A stretch of 64,000 nt of DNA from positions 5,269,013 through 5,333,012 of the forward strand of contig NC_063049.1 in the NCBI RefSeq assembly GCF_018812025.1, in the 5' to 3' direction. A model generated the notes under the pieces. That model was not told the origin of the DNA. It saw only the letters and a program-made list of their open reading frames with translations, and ran no database searches. Shown one piece after another: positions 1 through 12,169 of this stretch; the stretch's first letter is position 1; each line of letters begins with the position of its first letter. Made by a program: the position numbers and the translations under genes. The DNA comes from Megalobrama amblycephala. Taxonomy: Eukaryota; Chordata; Actinopteri; Cypriniformes; Xenocyprididae.

Positions 1-834
1 TCTGAGATCGCAATAGACATAAAGGAGTATAATGCTTTAAGAGCTCGCTCATTATTAGCATTATCATCATTATCAGCTAAACCATTTAGTGCTTTGTAAG
101 TAATTAGCAAGATTTTAAAATCTATACGATGTTTAACAGGGAGCCAATACAGTGTTGACAGAACCGGGCTAATATGGTCATACTTCCTAGTTCTAGTAAG
201 AACTCTAGCTGCTGCATTTTGGACCAGCTGGAGTTTGTTTATTAAGCGTTCAGGGCAACCACCCAGTAGAGCGTTACAGTAATCTAGCCTCGAGGTCATG
301 AACACATGAATGAACTGTTCTGCGTTTGTCATTGAGAGCATATGTCGTAGTTTAGATATATTTTTAAGATGGAAGAATGCGGTTTTACAGATGCTAGAAA
401 CATGGCCTTCAAATGAAAGATTGGTATCAAAGGTTCCTAGCTGACGACGAAGACTTAACAGAGCAGCCATCAAGTGTTAAACAGTATTCTAGGTTACTGC
501 GTGAAGTTTTTGGTCCAAAAATTAGAATCTCTGTTTTTTCTGAATTTAGTAGTAAGAAATTATTAGTCATCCAATTTTTTATATCAGCTATGCATTCTGT
601 TAATTTTGTGAAATGGTAAGTTTCGTCAGGGCACGAAGAAATCTAGAGCTGAGTATCATCAGCGTAACAGTGAAAATGAACGCCATTCTTCCTAATGATA
701 TCTCCCAAGGGTAGCATGTTCAGAGTGAAAAGCAACGGTCCTAGTACTGAGCCTTGCTGTACTCCATATTGAACTTCTTCATTTACTGCTACAAACTGAT
801 AACAGTCAGATAAGTATGATTTGAACGATGCCAA
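1..834 (-). mobile_element. LINE retrotransposon fragment (RT 3' half, decayed)
   Basis: Read on the minus strand, 643-834 encodes a reverse-transcriptase core with the [10 protein letters not shown] block and the catalytic YADDTQL motif. Further 3' (about 410 down to 1) an interrupted frame continues with the post-catalytic RT region: DYCNALLGG, LQLVQNAAARVLT and LYWLPVKHRIDFKILL. This order is typical of vertebrate L2/CR1-like LINEs. Frameshifts and stops separate the blocks and no full ORF remains, so it is a dead copy. Its 3' end lies beyond the left edge of the window. Family level (L2 versus another Jockey-clade LINE) is uncertain. Confidence 0.8.
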
Positions 835-1380
835 TGCAATTCCACTAATGCCAACATAATTTTTGAATAGTTTTTTGATTAACTAATTCTTTATGATCAA
901 GTTGCATTTTTTTTTTTTTTTTTTTTAAATAAGAGTTTCAATAACAGCTAACTTAAAGATTTTTGGTACATATCCTAATGACAATGATTAATTAATAATA
1001 TTTAATATAAAAGCATCTCTTTCAATAGTTTAGTCGGTATAGGGTCTAACATTTTGTTGACTTTGATGATTTAACAAGTTTGGACAGTTCTTCCTCTGCT
1101 ATGTGAAGAATGAGTGGAATTGTTCCTCAGGGGGTCTACAGCACAACGTCTGATGCAATACTGTAGCAGATGGTTGCATGGTTATAATTTTCTCTCTGAT
1201 AGTATCAGTCTTGCAAGTAAAGACATTCATAAAGCCATTGCTGCTGTGGTGTTGGGACATGTCTGAGCTTGTTGAAGCTCTTTTTCTCTTTAATTTAGCT
1301 ACTGTTTTAATAAACACCTAGAGTTGTGTTTGTTTCCTTCTAAGAGAGTCGAAAAGTATAAGCAGACCTTGCTGTTTTTA
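835..1380. other. AT-rich intergenic DNA, no gene seen
   Basis: Contains a T-run near 907-926 and short open frames without recognisable similarity. It may include further decayed LINE sequence, but I cannot support a coding call. Confidence 0.4.
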
Positions 1381-1600
1381 AAGGGTTAGTTCACCCAAAA
1401 ATGAGATTACTCACCCTCATGTCGTTCCACACCTGTAAGACCTTTGTTCATCTTCGGAACACAAATTAAGGTATTTTTGATGGAATCCGAGAGCTTTCTG
1501 ATTCCTCCATATATAGACAGCAATGTAATTATCACATTCAAGGCCCAGAAAGGTAGTAAAGACATTGTTAAAATGAGTGCGCCGTCTGAGTCTACATTCC
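1381..1600. mobile_element. MITE fragment, 'GGTTAGTTCACCC' family
   Basis: Begins with the terminal motif AGGGTTAGTTCACCCAAAAA, followed by the family's internal block (ACTCACCCTCATGTCGTTCC, then the CTTCGGAACACAAATTAAG stretch). Only one end is present. Other copies of the same family occur at 12834-13266, 31917-32340, 44868-44960 and 55895-56665. Confidence 0.7.
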
Positions 1601-2280
1601 ATAACAATACTACAATAATCTTTATTTGCAAAATATATATTTTTATAGTGCACTGAGATTGTGACAAAATGTAGCATACTAAAGCTTAAGAGATTTAGCA
1701 TTGCATACTACATACTTTTTGTATACTGTAAAATATATAGCTCTGTATCCTAAAATAAAGTAGATGTACAGCCTTTATGATTCAGTATGAAGTATTATTC
1801 TGTGCACAAACATAAACTGTCATGTGTGGAGGTGTCAGCGGAGGGAAGTCTGTGTGAACAGTGAGCTGCTGTGTTCTGGGGTAAATATTTTCCTCTCTGC
1901 CCACTCACTGGACACAGGGACACAGGGAAATACAGCCAAGACAGGACATGGGAAATGGACAGAGGACACAAGAGCAGTGAGGGGGAGATTCAGACGTTTC
2001 GTGTGAGGACACCAGCATGAGACTTATTGCTGGCTGTCATGGCAACCGCATGGCAACACATGCTGCCAATTTCACACTCTAATTTGCAGTGATTTGATTG
2101 GCCAAAAATAGTTAGCGGGGGAAGATACAGACACACATCATCTCTCAAGATGCTCACACACATCCTTAGCTGCTTGCACTGTGTACTGAACGTGATCTAC
2201 AGGACACTTGTTGCAGGAACAGTCGTCTCTCGAGCAACCTGCTTTATAAATTCCATAAAGACACTTACCTTTCATAAGAT

Positions 2281-2315
<35 letters not shown>

Positions 2316-2585
2316 TTTATTCGGCAAGGATGCATTAAGTTGGGCATATTAGAATGATTTCTGAAGGATCATGTGACACTGAAGACTGGAGTAATGATGC
2401 TGAAAATTCAGCTTTGATCACAGGAATAAATTGCATTTCAACATATATTCGCATAGAAAAAGGCTATTTTAAATTGTAATAATATTTCACAATATTACTG
2501 TATTTTTTATCATATAAATGCAGACTGGATGAGCAGAAGAGACTTAAAAACGTGAAAAAATACCGACCCCAAACTTTTGACCGGT
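2281..2585. mobile_element. Copy of the 'AAAAGTTTGG' palindromic repeat family
   Basis: After an A-run (2289-2313) comes TTATTCGGCAAGGATGCATTAA, then GAAGGATCATGTGACACTGA and GGAGTAATGATGCTGAAAAT, ending at CCCCAAACTTTTGACCGGTA. The same blocks occur, in both orientations, at 40375-40720 and 52624-53569. It is a non-coding teleost repeat. Confidence 0.7.
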
Positions 2586-2747
2586 AGTTTATTGAGATAA
2601 ATTATAAAATTATGTGAGAATAGAATATAATTTTGTGTCGATACACAAAAATGATCAGATTGTAACAGAATATAACAACATATTATCAACCTGCTGTTGA
2701 TTTGAATTATTATTCTTGAGACTAAAAAAACTTTGTCCTCATCTTCA

Positions 2748-2860
2748 TTTCCCAGACAGCAACATAGTGTGGCCCAGATCCGGCCCACATCTGATACATG
2801 TGGATTACACACGGACCAGATGCGGGCCGGATCTGGGCCGACATTATGTTGCTGTCAGAG
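2748..2860. repeat. Short inverted repeat (MITE-like)
   Basis: The left arm CAGACAGCAACATAGTGTGG, with GGCCCAGATCCGGCCC, is mirrored by GGGCCGGATCTGGGCCGACA and ATGTTGCTGTC on the right. The arms of about 40 bp flank a short centre. No coding capacity. Confidence 0.6.
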
Positions 2861-2865
2861 CTAAA

Positions 2866-3110
2866 GAAGTAAGTAAAGTAAATTTTATTTATAGAGCACA
2901 TTTAAATTCAGCTTACACTGACCAAAGTGCTGTACAAAACAATCATAAAATACAATAAAATATAAAATGAAATAAAATAAAATTAACAAAGAAAACAATT
3001 ACTAATCCATAATATAATAATCGGGAAAGGCTAAAGAATAAAGAAGTCTAGATTTAAAAACAAAGAAGTTAAAAAGCATGTAGAAGATTTCATTTTGTAT
3101 ACAGTTTATT
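2866..3110. repeat. LINE/SINE-type 3' tail repeat
   Basis: AAGTAAATTTTATTTATAGA followed by AAAGTGCTGTACAAAACAAT and A-rich sequence is a widespread fish interspersed tail. Identification is from memory of the motif only. Confidence 0.4.
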
Positions 3111-3189
3111 AATTATTTGTTGGCCAAAAACAATGGTTTGATAATTGCTTTACTAATTTTGCTGAAAAGTCTATTATAGGCTTCAGTGT

Positions 3190-3468
3190 CTGATGACAGG
3201 AGGTCGGTGTTGGACTGCGTTATGCTGCTTCACTCTGCAGATGGCAGCACACGCGCGCTCATCTCGTCTCGTGTGTGTTGGATCTCTGCTGGTCTCCGTC
3301 AGTGTAAATCCCGTCTCTCCAGCCGGCCGACATGGCGACTGTGAGGACGCTCATATGCTGCACAGCAACCTGCATCTGAAGCGGCTCCGGCGGGCAGCTC
3401 CAGCTCCACGGCATCACCGCGTATTTGTGGGCAAACGCACGCTTGGACACAGTGGATTTATAATAGGG
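3190..3468 (+). promoter_or_regulatory. farp1: CpG-rich block, candidate farp1 5' UTR exon/promoter
   Basis: GC- and CpG-rich compared with its AT-rich surroundings, and it ends in a good splice-donor context, ATAGGG|GTAAGC at 3468/3469. It lies 2.3 kb upstream of the farp1 start-codon exon, which itself begins with a splice acceptor, so at least one upstream non-coding exon must exist. A small frame from an ATG at 3330 runs 15 codons to a stop and could be an upstream ORF. The long open frame at 3193-3531 shows no recognisable protein similarity. The exon start is not defined by sequence. Confidence 0.35.
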
Positions 3469-3719
3469 GTAAGCGTATGGATTGTTCTACTCATTCACAG
3501 TGCTCTGCGCTTGGAAGAGATTAAGGGGTAAATCTAGCCACAGATTTGAGCCTGAGAACTGCCGTGACATTGCTGAAGCTCCGTACCGTTATATTTCCAT
3601 TATGCGCTGAGGCGCGATCTGCTACAGTAGTCCATTCATGATGCCCAGTGCGTAAAGCATATATCTGGATTATATATGTCCATAAAGACCTTGAATAATA
3701 GCCTACGTCAATAGACCTG

Positions 3720-4110
3720 TCCGGCGCTTTGTTCAGCGCACACCGCTTTTGCGCGTGCGACGCGACCACTACAAGCGCGCGTTATCGTTCTATTTTGACG
3801 CGCTGCTCATCTTCTTCATTTCTTCGTCAGGCATCTGTGCATTGCGTGTTATGAACTGTTTTCGTTAAGCTACTTGTTTAAATAACGCATGGTCGTTAAA
3901 TCAAAGCCAGCTCGTGATTTCTGAATAACAGTTGTAGCAAATCAATAACATTATTTCGCTATTTTAAAATAGAGACTGTAAAGTCCATTTATAATTTCAG
4001 TTAAAAATAATTGCGTTACACCTGATTGGTCATAATGAACGCTAGGTGACGTCTAGCCTGGACGCGACGCGAGCAGTGCCCACAAGCGCGCTTTGGAAGA
4101 ATAAAGCGCG
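3720..4110. promoter_or_regulatory. CpG-dense stretches, possible continuation of the farp1 CpG island
   Basis: Clusters such as GCGCGTGCGACGCGACC near 3752-3768 and GACGCGACGCGAGCAGTG near 4060-4077 stand out from the AT-rich background. They suggest an unmethylated promoter-proximal island or alternative first exons. No TATA box or initiator is identified with confidence. Confidence 0.3.
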
Positions 4111-5114
4111 TCACATTTTCATTCATTTTATTAGACGAGGTTTTATGTTGAAAAGCCACGAATGGATGTATGATAGAAAATGGTCAGCCTTTTAATCATG
4201 GATTACATGGTTGTTATCAAAGGTAAACAAAGGTGATGATGAGGTCATGTGTTCCATTTAAAAGCCCATAGGAAGCTCGAGAGCCATTTCTCAGAGCGTT
4301 TTGATCATCTCTATTTTCTTAATCGTGGCTTTTTGCAAATTATAGTCTGCTTCTCGCTCTAGATGTGTTCAGCATGTGGCAGCTTCATCCCAGCCAAACA
4401 AAAGACACCAGTGTCTGAAGATGTGCTCACATCATCACCATCAGAGCCGCTGGTTTTTCCAGGGCTTTATGGCATTACTGAATGAATGGAAATTTTAAAC
4501 ACTACTGGTAAGGTATTGGCTGTGTTTTTGCAGTCTGGAACTGGTCTGATCTTTCACCCAGAGCAGATCCATGCTTTATTGCTTCTCCAGAAGCTGTTTT
4601 ATTGATAATAGACAATAAAACTACAGCACAAACTACAGATAAGGTTGTCAGATGTCTGTTTTTACTATGGACCTTGATTCATTAGAATCTTGTTTATTTT
4701 TTTTCTATTTTTTTTTGGAGGGATATATGCACCAAACCAGAGAATATTGACTGTTTGGAAGGCTCTTTTGAAGATCACTTAGATGAGCGTTATTGCGATT
4801 GAGGAGAGCCAGTCACGTACACTCATCTGATCCACAGAGATCAGTGTTTGTTATTTCATACTTTCCTCTGACTTCTCTCTAACTCTCTCAGCTGCTCACT
4901 TTCTCTCTTCCTGTCTCATTTCCTCCCCTCTTTTCCTCATGTTGACCCTTGGTTAGAAGTGATGACATCAGTGCTCAGGCATGTGTGATAAACAGAGAAC
5001 ATGATGGGAACCGAGAGGGAGAGAGATGAGAGGTGGGATCTCTGTAAGAGGTTCATTGTTTGAGGAGAGCACTATAACATCAGGCCAAAAAGACATGTCA
5101 AGAACCATACGTCT
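4111..5114. other. Upstream or intronic non-coding sequence
   Basis: No exon-like frame, RNA gene or clear transposon end is seen. It includes pyrimidine-rich stretches near 4870-4935 (TCTCTC/CCTC). Confidence 0.4.
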
Positions 5115-5690
5115 TCATTTTCAAATTTCACCTTTCATGGAGTGAGTAATAGAGATGTTTGTGAACGTAAAAGATCTGCAAAGTTTCAAAGATCAAAGTG
5201 CAGATAAATGGAGTTTTTGATTCAGTGATTCTGAACTGAAACGAGTCGTCGGTAATTCAGTCTCACTTCCTGCTGAATCTATGTAGGTTTGAAACACATT
5301 TGGTCCATGTTGTTCATGTCGAGAAGACGCTGTTTTCTGCTTCCAAAGCAAATCCACTTTGATGAGATTGATACTGTAAAACCGACGCCATCGTTACTGT
5401 TCTTATCACTGTGATTCAAGAGCTGAAATTCAGATATGATCATGAGAGTCTGGTTTCTGACCAGTCACAACAGACTGGGTCATCTGACCAATCAGAGCAG
5501 AGCAGCTCTCAGAAAGGCGGGGTTTATACTTTATAGAAACTGTGTCAGACTGTGAGAAAAGAGCTGATGCTGCAATTGATATTATGAGACAATTAAAGTG
5601 TTTTTGATCTTGGATGCATGTAAACCTGCTGTAGGAGAGAATAAACAAAATTAGGAACCTTTAAAATAGCATAACAGGGGCACTTAAAGT
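5115..5690 (-). mobile_element. Half of a 'GTGCCCCTATTATGC' MITE, inverted relative to 20777-23307
   Basis: The right end (about 5661-5690) is the terminal motif in reverse, ATAGCATAACAGGGGCACTT. The interior (TGACCAATCAGAGCAGAGCA, GAGAAGACGCTGTTTTCTGC, TCTGCAAAGTTTCAAAGATC) matches, in reverse complement, the right part of the 20777-23307 element (about 22740-23260). The left terminal motif is missing, so this copy is truncated. Confidence 0.7.
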
Positions 5691-5828
5691 GATTATTAAT
5701 ATCCTTTGGCCCCTACACTGCTGGCAAAACCTGAATCAAACACACACAGAGTTAGTACTCCTCACATTGTGGAAGTCGGTCTGTGATGTTTGTGTGTGTG
5801 TTTGTGTGCAGGTTGAGTGAGGAAGAAC

Positions 5829-5999
5829 ATGGTGGAACAGGGCCAGATGTCGTTGGCGGGGCAGAGGTTAGGGGCACCTGAGACTCTGGGCATCAGCACC
5901 CTGGAGCCCGGACACAAACCGCCTGCGATGCCACCCGGACGCCTGCTGCCCATCAGAGTCCTGCTGCTGGATGACTCAGAGGAGATATTCGACATATCG
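5829..5999 (+). CDS. farp1: farp1 coding exon 1 (residues 1-57)
   Basis: The exon begins at the acceptor TTTGTGTGCAG (5811) and has a 17-nt 5' UTR part before the ATG. It encodes [20 protein letters not shown] and the first FERM strand, [17 protein letters not shown]. The donor is TCG|GTGAGT, phase 0. It matches the N-terminus of FARP1. Confidence 0.93.
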
Positions 6000-8011
6000 G
6001 TGAGTAACACACAATAAGACTCTGCTGTGTTCCAGTGTATGGACATGACTGTTCACATCAACCTGAATGTTCAGTCTGATGTTCGAATGTGATTTGTCTG
6101 TTCAGGCTGATGTGTAAATATTTGGATTTTGAGAGCATAGGGAGACTGATTTGATATGCCATATGCAGTGCTTCCCAAGTAACAAAAATATAAGAACATT
6201 TTGTTAACGTTCCCATTAAAGAACGTTTCCTCCTTCTTATATAAATCTCATTTGTTTGAAGAACAGGCGAATGTCAACATAACACCGGCTGTTACGTAAC
6301 AGTCGGGATCATTAATATGTACGCCCCCAATATTTGCATATGCCAGCCCATGTTCAAGGCATTAGACAAGGGCAGCCAGTATTAACGTCTGGATCTGTGC
6401 ACAGCTGAATCATCAGACTAGGTAAGCAAGCAAGGACAATAGTGAAAAATGGCAGATGGAGCGATAATAACTGACATGATCCATGATATCATGATATTTT
6501 TAGTGATATTTGTAAATTGTCTTTCTAAATGTTTCATTAGCATGTTGCTAATGTACTGTTAAATGTGATTAAAGTTACCATCGTTTCTTACTGTATTCAC
6601 GGAGACAAGACTGTCACTATTGCAGTCTGTATAATTCATAAACACAACTTAATTCTTTATAAATCTCTCCAACAGTGTGTAATGTTAGCTTTAGCCACGG
6701 AGCACTATCAAACTCATTCAGAATCAAATGTAAACATCCAAATAAATACCATACTTACGCGATTAGACATGCTGCATGACAAACACTTTGTAAAGATCCA
6801 TTTTGAGGTTTATATTAGCTGAATGAACTTTGTTTATGCTGTTTAAGGCAGTCGCGAGCTCGGGGGCGGGGAGCATGAGAATTTAAAGGGGCCGTGCGCT
6901 GAATCGGCGCATATTTAATGATGCCCCAAAATAGGCAGTTAAAAAAATTAATAAAAACAATCTATGGTGTATTTTGAGCTGAAACTTCACAGACACATTC
7001 AGGGGACACCTTAGACTTATATTACATCTTTTGAAATGCGTTCTACGGCACCTTTAAGCTATGAAAATTTTATTTCTGAATGTTCTCTGTCCATTTTATT
7101 AAATTGGAACATTCCATTTTATCATTTTGCAAATGAAACCTTTGAATGTTCACTGAAACAAGTAATGTTTAAAAAAGTGAAACAATCATCTAATGTTTCA
7201 GAAAAAAATGTTCCATGAATGATGTATAAATAATGTTTCTGTGCTAATATTTTGCGAACATTATTAAACACCAGATAACTTTAAACTAACATTCTATTAG
7301 CGTTACTGGAAGAACGTTTGTTCATAACTTTGAGAGAACCTTGCCACAACATTCTGAGAACGTTAGTTGGGGTCATGGGGGTGGGCGTTCCCTGCAGAGC
7401 TCTTTTTTTTTATTGTGATTTGCTCACTGTAACTGATTGGAGGAAGCTGTTCTCGGCGGGTACACGAGCACTGAACGGCTGCTGACAGCCTGGAGCTTGC
7501 ATCTTTGAAAACGTAAATAGTAAAATAGGCGCTATGATTAAATATGAGTCACATATTTCAGGTCTAAACAACTACATTCTCACCTAAAAATCTCTTAAAA
7601 CTACAGTTCATGGTACAACAAGTGTAGTATTTGTAAAAATTACAATAGTTTTGCTCAGCTTAATCTATAAATGTGAATATTTTTAAAATAAGTTATATTG
7701 TAAGTATGTACAGTGTAGAATATAGTATGCTTGTGATAGAATATGATTGTAATTATTAATAGATTTTGTGGAACTTGTTTTATTGGCTGTAGGTGTGAGT
7801 GAGACTTTGATTGGTGAAGGAATGTGAGTGTTTCATGAAGGTGTTTAGTTATTCTGTGGATAAATATAGAGCATCCCTGTGCTAACCCAAATCTAAAATT
7901 ATATGTAATTTTTCTCTTGTAAGTGTGAAACCACAGAGAGCTGAGAGGTATTTTATTGTCTTTAGGTTTGTTTGGCTGCACTTCAGCTGCTCTGAAGTGA
8001 CTGAGTTCAGT

Positions 8012-8049
<38 letters not shown>

Positions 8050-11000
8050 TGCCATGGTGTTGCTATGGAATTGCTAGTGTTTTTAGCCCTTTGCCATGCG
8101 CTGGGTGGTTGATAAATTGCCCAAATCAGATGATCCCACCAACAAGTCTCTAGATATGACTATACGACTCAGGTCCTTCCTTCTGTGTAAGTTTTTGTTT
8201 TGTCTATTTAATAGTAACAATTGCCATATGCAGTCTTGTGAATGTTATCCATCTTATTTTGGAGGTAAGAGGGGGCACAATTTGATTTCAGTCACTGCTC
8301 CGGTGAGAACACAGCATGAAGTATCACCCTCGACTGAAGTTTGTGCTCATTATTGGCCTCATACGCTGTGTTTATTTTAGAGCTCAAGCTGTCTGTCTGT
8401 GTGAAGATGATAAAGTCCCAGAAGAGGATGTTCTTCCATCCTCCTCATTGACTCAATCAATATGTCATTTAGTGATGTAATGATGAGCTGAATAGAATAA
8501 ACACTGGTTTGAGTCATAATCACTGTGACTGTGTCTGAAATCGCCCCCTATACCTTTAAATAGTGCACTATTTGAGGGGACAGCCATTTGTAGTGGTGGA
8601 CGAAACCATAGTTGACGTTATCGAGCGTACTCATTCAATCCCACAATGCACCGCAATAACGACTGTACAACCGATGTATGCTCAACAGCTTAAGAATACC
8701 CATAATGCACTGTGAGAGTTGCGCATCAAATTAATTCCCACGTCTCACCAGAAGATGGCGCTCACAGCTGAATCATCCATCCAGCATTTTCCATACCGCT
8801 GGTCTGATGTGGCTACAGCGTAATATCATACAGGCATAAATTTCTTTTTAATTGATTATTAAATTGTTTAATTAAGGTTTATATATGACATAGTTTAAGA
8901 TAAATCTTTTCATTACTACTGGAGCTGCCAGTTTGCTAAGTTTAAGTTTATCAAAGGGGTGGTTCATTGCAATTTCACTTTTTTTTAACTTTAGTTAGTG
9001 TGTAATGTTGCTGCTTGAGCTTAAACAGTGGTTCTGCTTGAGCCTCTTCATCATTACTGCTATCTGGGTCTGATTGGGGCTCAAATTGATACAGCAATAT
9101 AGACGCCATTATTTACATTTCCACCGAAGCAAAGACTGGACTTTGACCGAATCACATGCAATGTTTGCCCGTAATGGTAAGGGGTGTGGTGGTTCCGGAC
9201 AAAGTGAATCATGACAACATGTTCCAGACAGCGAATCACAATACACAGGGCCAGCTAACCAATCTGAGCCCATTATGTATTTCTGAGGGAGGGGCTTCAT
9301 AGAACCAGGAAGTCAAACTGGTTGTTCAAAATACAATGGAGACCGCGGTATAGAATAACGGTAAAATATATGAAAAATACGGCTTTTAAAAAAAATAAAT
9401 AAATAAGCATTAAGATGTTAAACTGTGCCCCATAAACACAATCAAGCCTAGAAAAAAAAACAATGACCCACCTCTTTAAACATCAAGCACAAACTATGCA
9501 AAAGAGGCACTTAGCGTCCGAATTCACTCACTCGTTTCCATTCACTGCCTTAAGTGGACTATATTAGTGGAGTAATGTAGGGAATAGTGAATGAGGGTAT
9601 AGGGGTGATTTTGAACACATCCTGTGATACATCATACTGCTGTGTGACCTCTCTCTTTCTCTCTTTTTCTGTTTCTCTTCTTCTTTCTCACTGTTGCTGT
9701 ATTTTGTATGGAGCGCCACACTTGACATGCGGGGGGAAAAAACAATAATTTGCTCCCACAAATTATTAATTCATTCCCTCCTTCTAGTTAAAGTTGGCAT
9801 TAAAGCTGCGCTAGTTTTTTGTTTCCTATTGGGACTTCTATCTGAGGCTGCGTCTGGAAACTTGGGCAGCTGACTTGTTTCCTCATTGCCCTATCAGGCA
9901 ATGACTTTGTAGGCAGTGTTTGCACCACACAAAACTGATTTTGGACAGACTTCTGAGGCAGCGTAACAAAATAGCGTGAGCTTTGGTGAGAACTAAACAA
10001 ATATTTAATTACTACAATAGTAATTTCTCACTAGAAATTACATCAAAAGTGGAAAATGTTGTCAGACGCATCTTTATTTTTCTAGTGCAACTGTCATCGA
10101 ATTTAACGCACAGGATTGTGGGATCAGAGGCAGCGATGAAAAGTGTTGCTTGCATTTTCCCCGCGATGAAGTCAGAACTGGAGTTTGACTACCAACACAT
10201 GGACTGTAACATTATTTAATTTGTAACAACATGCAGAGCGCACACGATGCGATGACTTTAACAACACTGGCAATGCGGATCACAGTTCTTATCTGGACCA
10301 GAGTGAGCGTGTTTTTATGGAAATATTTCATATATTCTCCTTCTCCAAACATCAGCCTGCACCGTGTACGCACATATATTTCATCATGTCTTCTTCAGAT
10401 TAAATATATGTTCAAATAAAGCCACTGATATAGCCATATCATATGAACGTATGAACGCAATGACACTATGGATTATTCTGATACAAGAACAAATGTAGGG
10501 CGGGGATTGATTTTGTCCATGGGGAATTGATTGGATGGTTGTGGTTTCCTATTGGTGGATCTCATGTGAGTGACAGGTTGCCCCGCCCTCGTCATCAGAG
10601 AAGAGAAAAGATGTCACCGCAAGAGGGAGAGGAAGTTATTCTGATTCAAGATTATGAGGAACATGAATTTAAAATGAAATAATGTGCACGGATAAATCAA
10701 TGGTTTAACTAATACAAGTTCTTAATTCATGGCCATAGTATCTCTTTTTCTTCTGCATGTCATGTGCAGGGCTTCATAATTGTGTGTATTTCTGCTCATC
10801 TTTAATCTTTACCTCAGCACTGAAAAAGTACTGATAAATCAGGTCACCGACACACACACACACACTTCCAGTGTCTTTTCATACTGACCTTTATCCTGCT
10901 GGTGGGGAGCTACAGATTTTAGACATAAAAATAGGACACCTTGCCAACAAACAAACACATCCCTTTTCACACACTCGCACATATGTGGCAGAAAAGCTTA

Positions 11001-12122
11001 AAGGAACTGCTGTCAGAAACTATTAGGGAGAAAGAAGAGATATAGTCTACTAAATTATATAGATGTGTTATTCATATACACATACATATCTGTGACCTCA
11101 GGATGGCATCTGTGCATCTGTGTGTGTATAATGGAGTTTTCTGTGTTTGTGAGCATGTGCAGAAAGTTCCCACTGTTGTCCTCATATTCACATCTGTTTC
11201 TGACATTCACGCTGGATGAGCTCTGCATTCAGACACATTACCAGGGTCATTCCAGGAAACAGATGCAGTCCTCCAGTGTTAAAAATTGATTTCAATTTTC
11301 ATTGAATTTCACTGAAAAACAAGAATATGTTAAATGATTGCCATGTGTTATCTCAAGCCAAATTAATACACTATACAGTAAAAGCATTCATATTGTGAAA
11401 TATTATTACAATATAAAATAGCGGTTTTCTATGTGAATATATTGTAAAATGTACAATTGTTAGAGGTGCTTTAATTAAGTAATGAACAGATTATGAAAAG
11501 TAATGAAATGCTTCTCAAACACTTCTAAACATCTCGTTTGGCCATTTTTATGCCCTCTTCAACAGTTTTCTGAAGATTAGGCAGTCCTACTGTAAACTCA
11601 CGCTGTTAGTTGAGCAAGAAGATGACATACTAAACCTTAGTAAGAGTTTTCAAACAGACCGTTTACTGTTTCTGTGAATTTAAATATGATGCAGTCTTAT
11701 GGAGCGAGAGTGAGGTTTGCATCTTCATAAAGTGTTTGAAGTGAAATATCTTATTGTCTCAGTTTTATTGTGTTGATGTGGTCATGTATCTGGTAAAGAT
11801 GTCACTCTCTCTCTTTGTTTTCTCTGTCATCGCATGGGTCATGATGTGTATCTTGTGTTTGACCACAGTCATTCACTCTGACTATCTGTTTGTGTTGCAC
11901 AGTGTAATTTGATGTGAAAATCCAGCAATTATCTCACATTCTTTAGTTTTCACATTCTGATGTACTTCACACATGGCAGATTTTCCCTGGCAACCTTTGC
12001 AAAACTAGATTTTTACATTGTGTTTGTCCACGTCATTTTTAAAACTTGCTTTAAATAGAATTCCTTGCTATTGCTGGTCACTACTAGCATATTGTATGTT
12101 GGTATCTTAACTACCTCAACCA

Positions 12123-12169
<47 letters not shown>

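Noticed and set aside
3193..3531. 112-codon open frame in the CpG-rich block
   Set aside because: No recognisable domain, arginine/histidine-rich as expected from GC-rich DNA, and it is crossed by a likely splice donor.
7655..8047. 130-codon minus-strand frame starting in a CA repeat
   Set aside because: The start (VCVCVC) is microsatellite, and the rest is compositionally AT-driven with no similarity I recognise.
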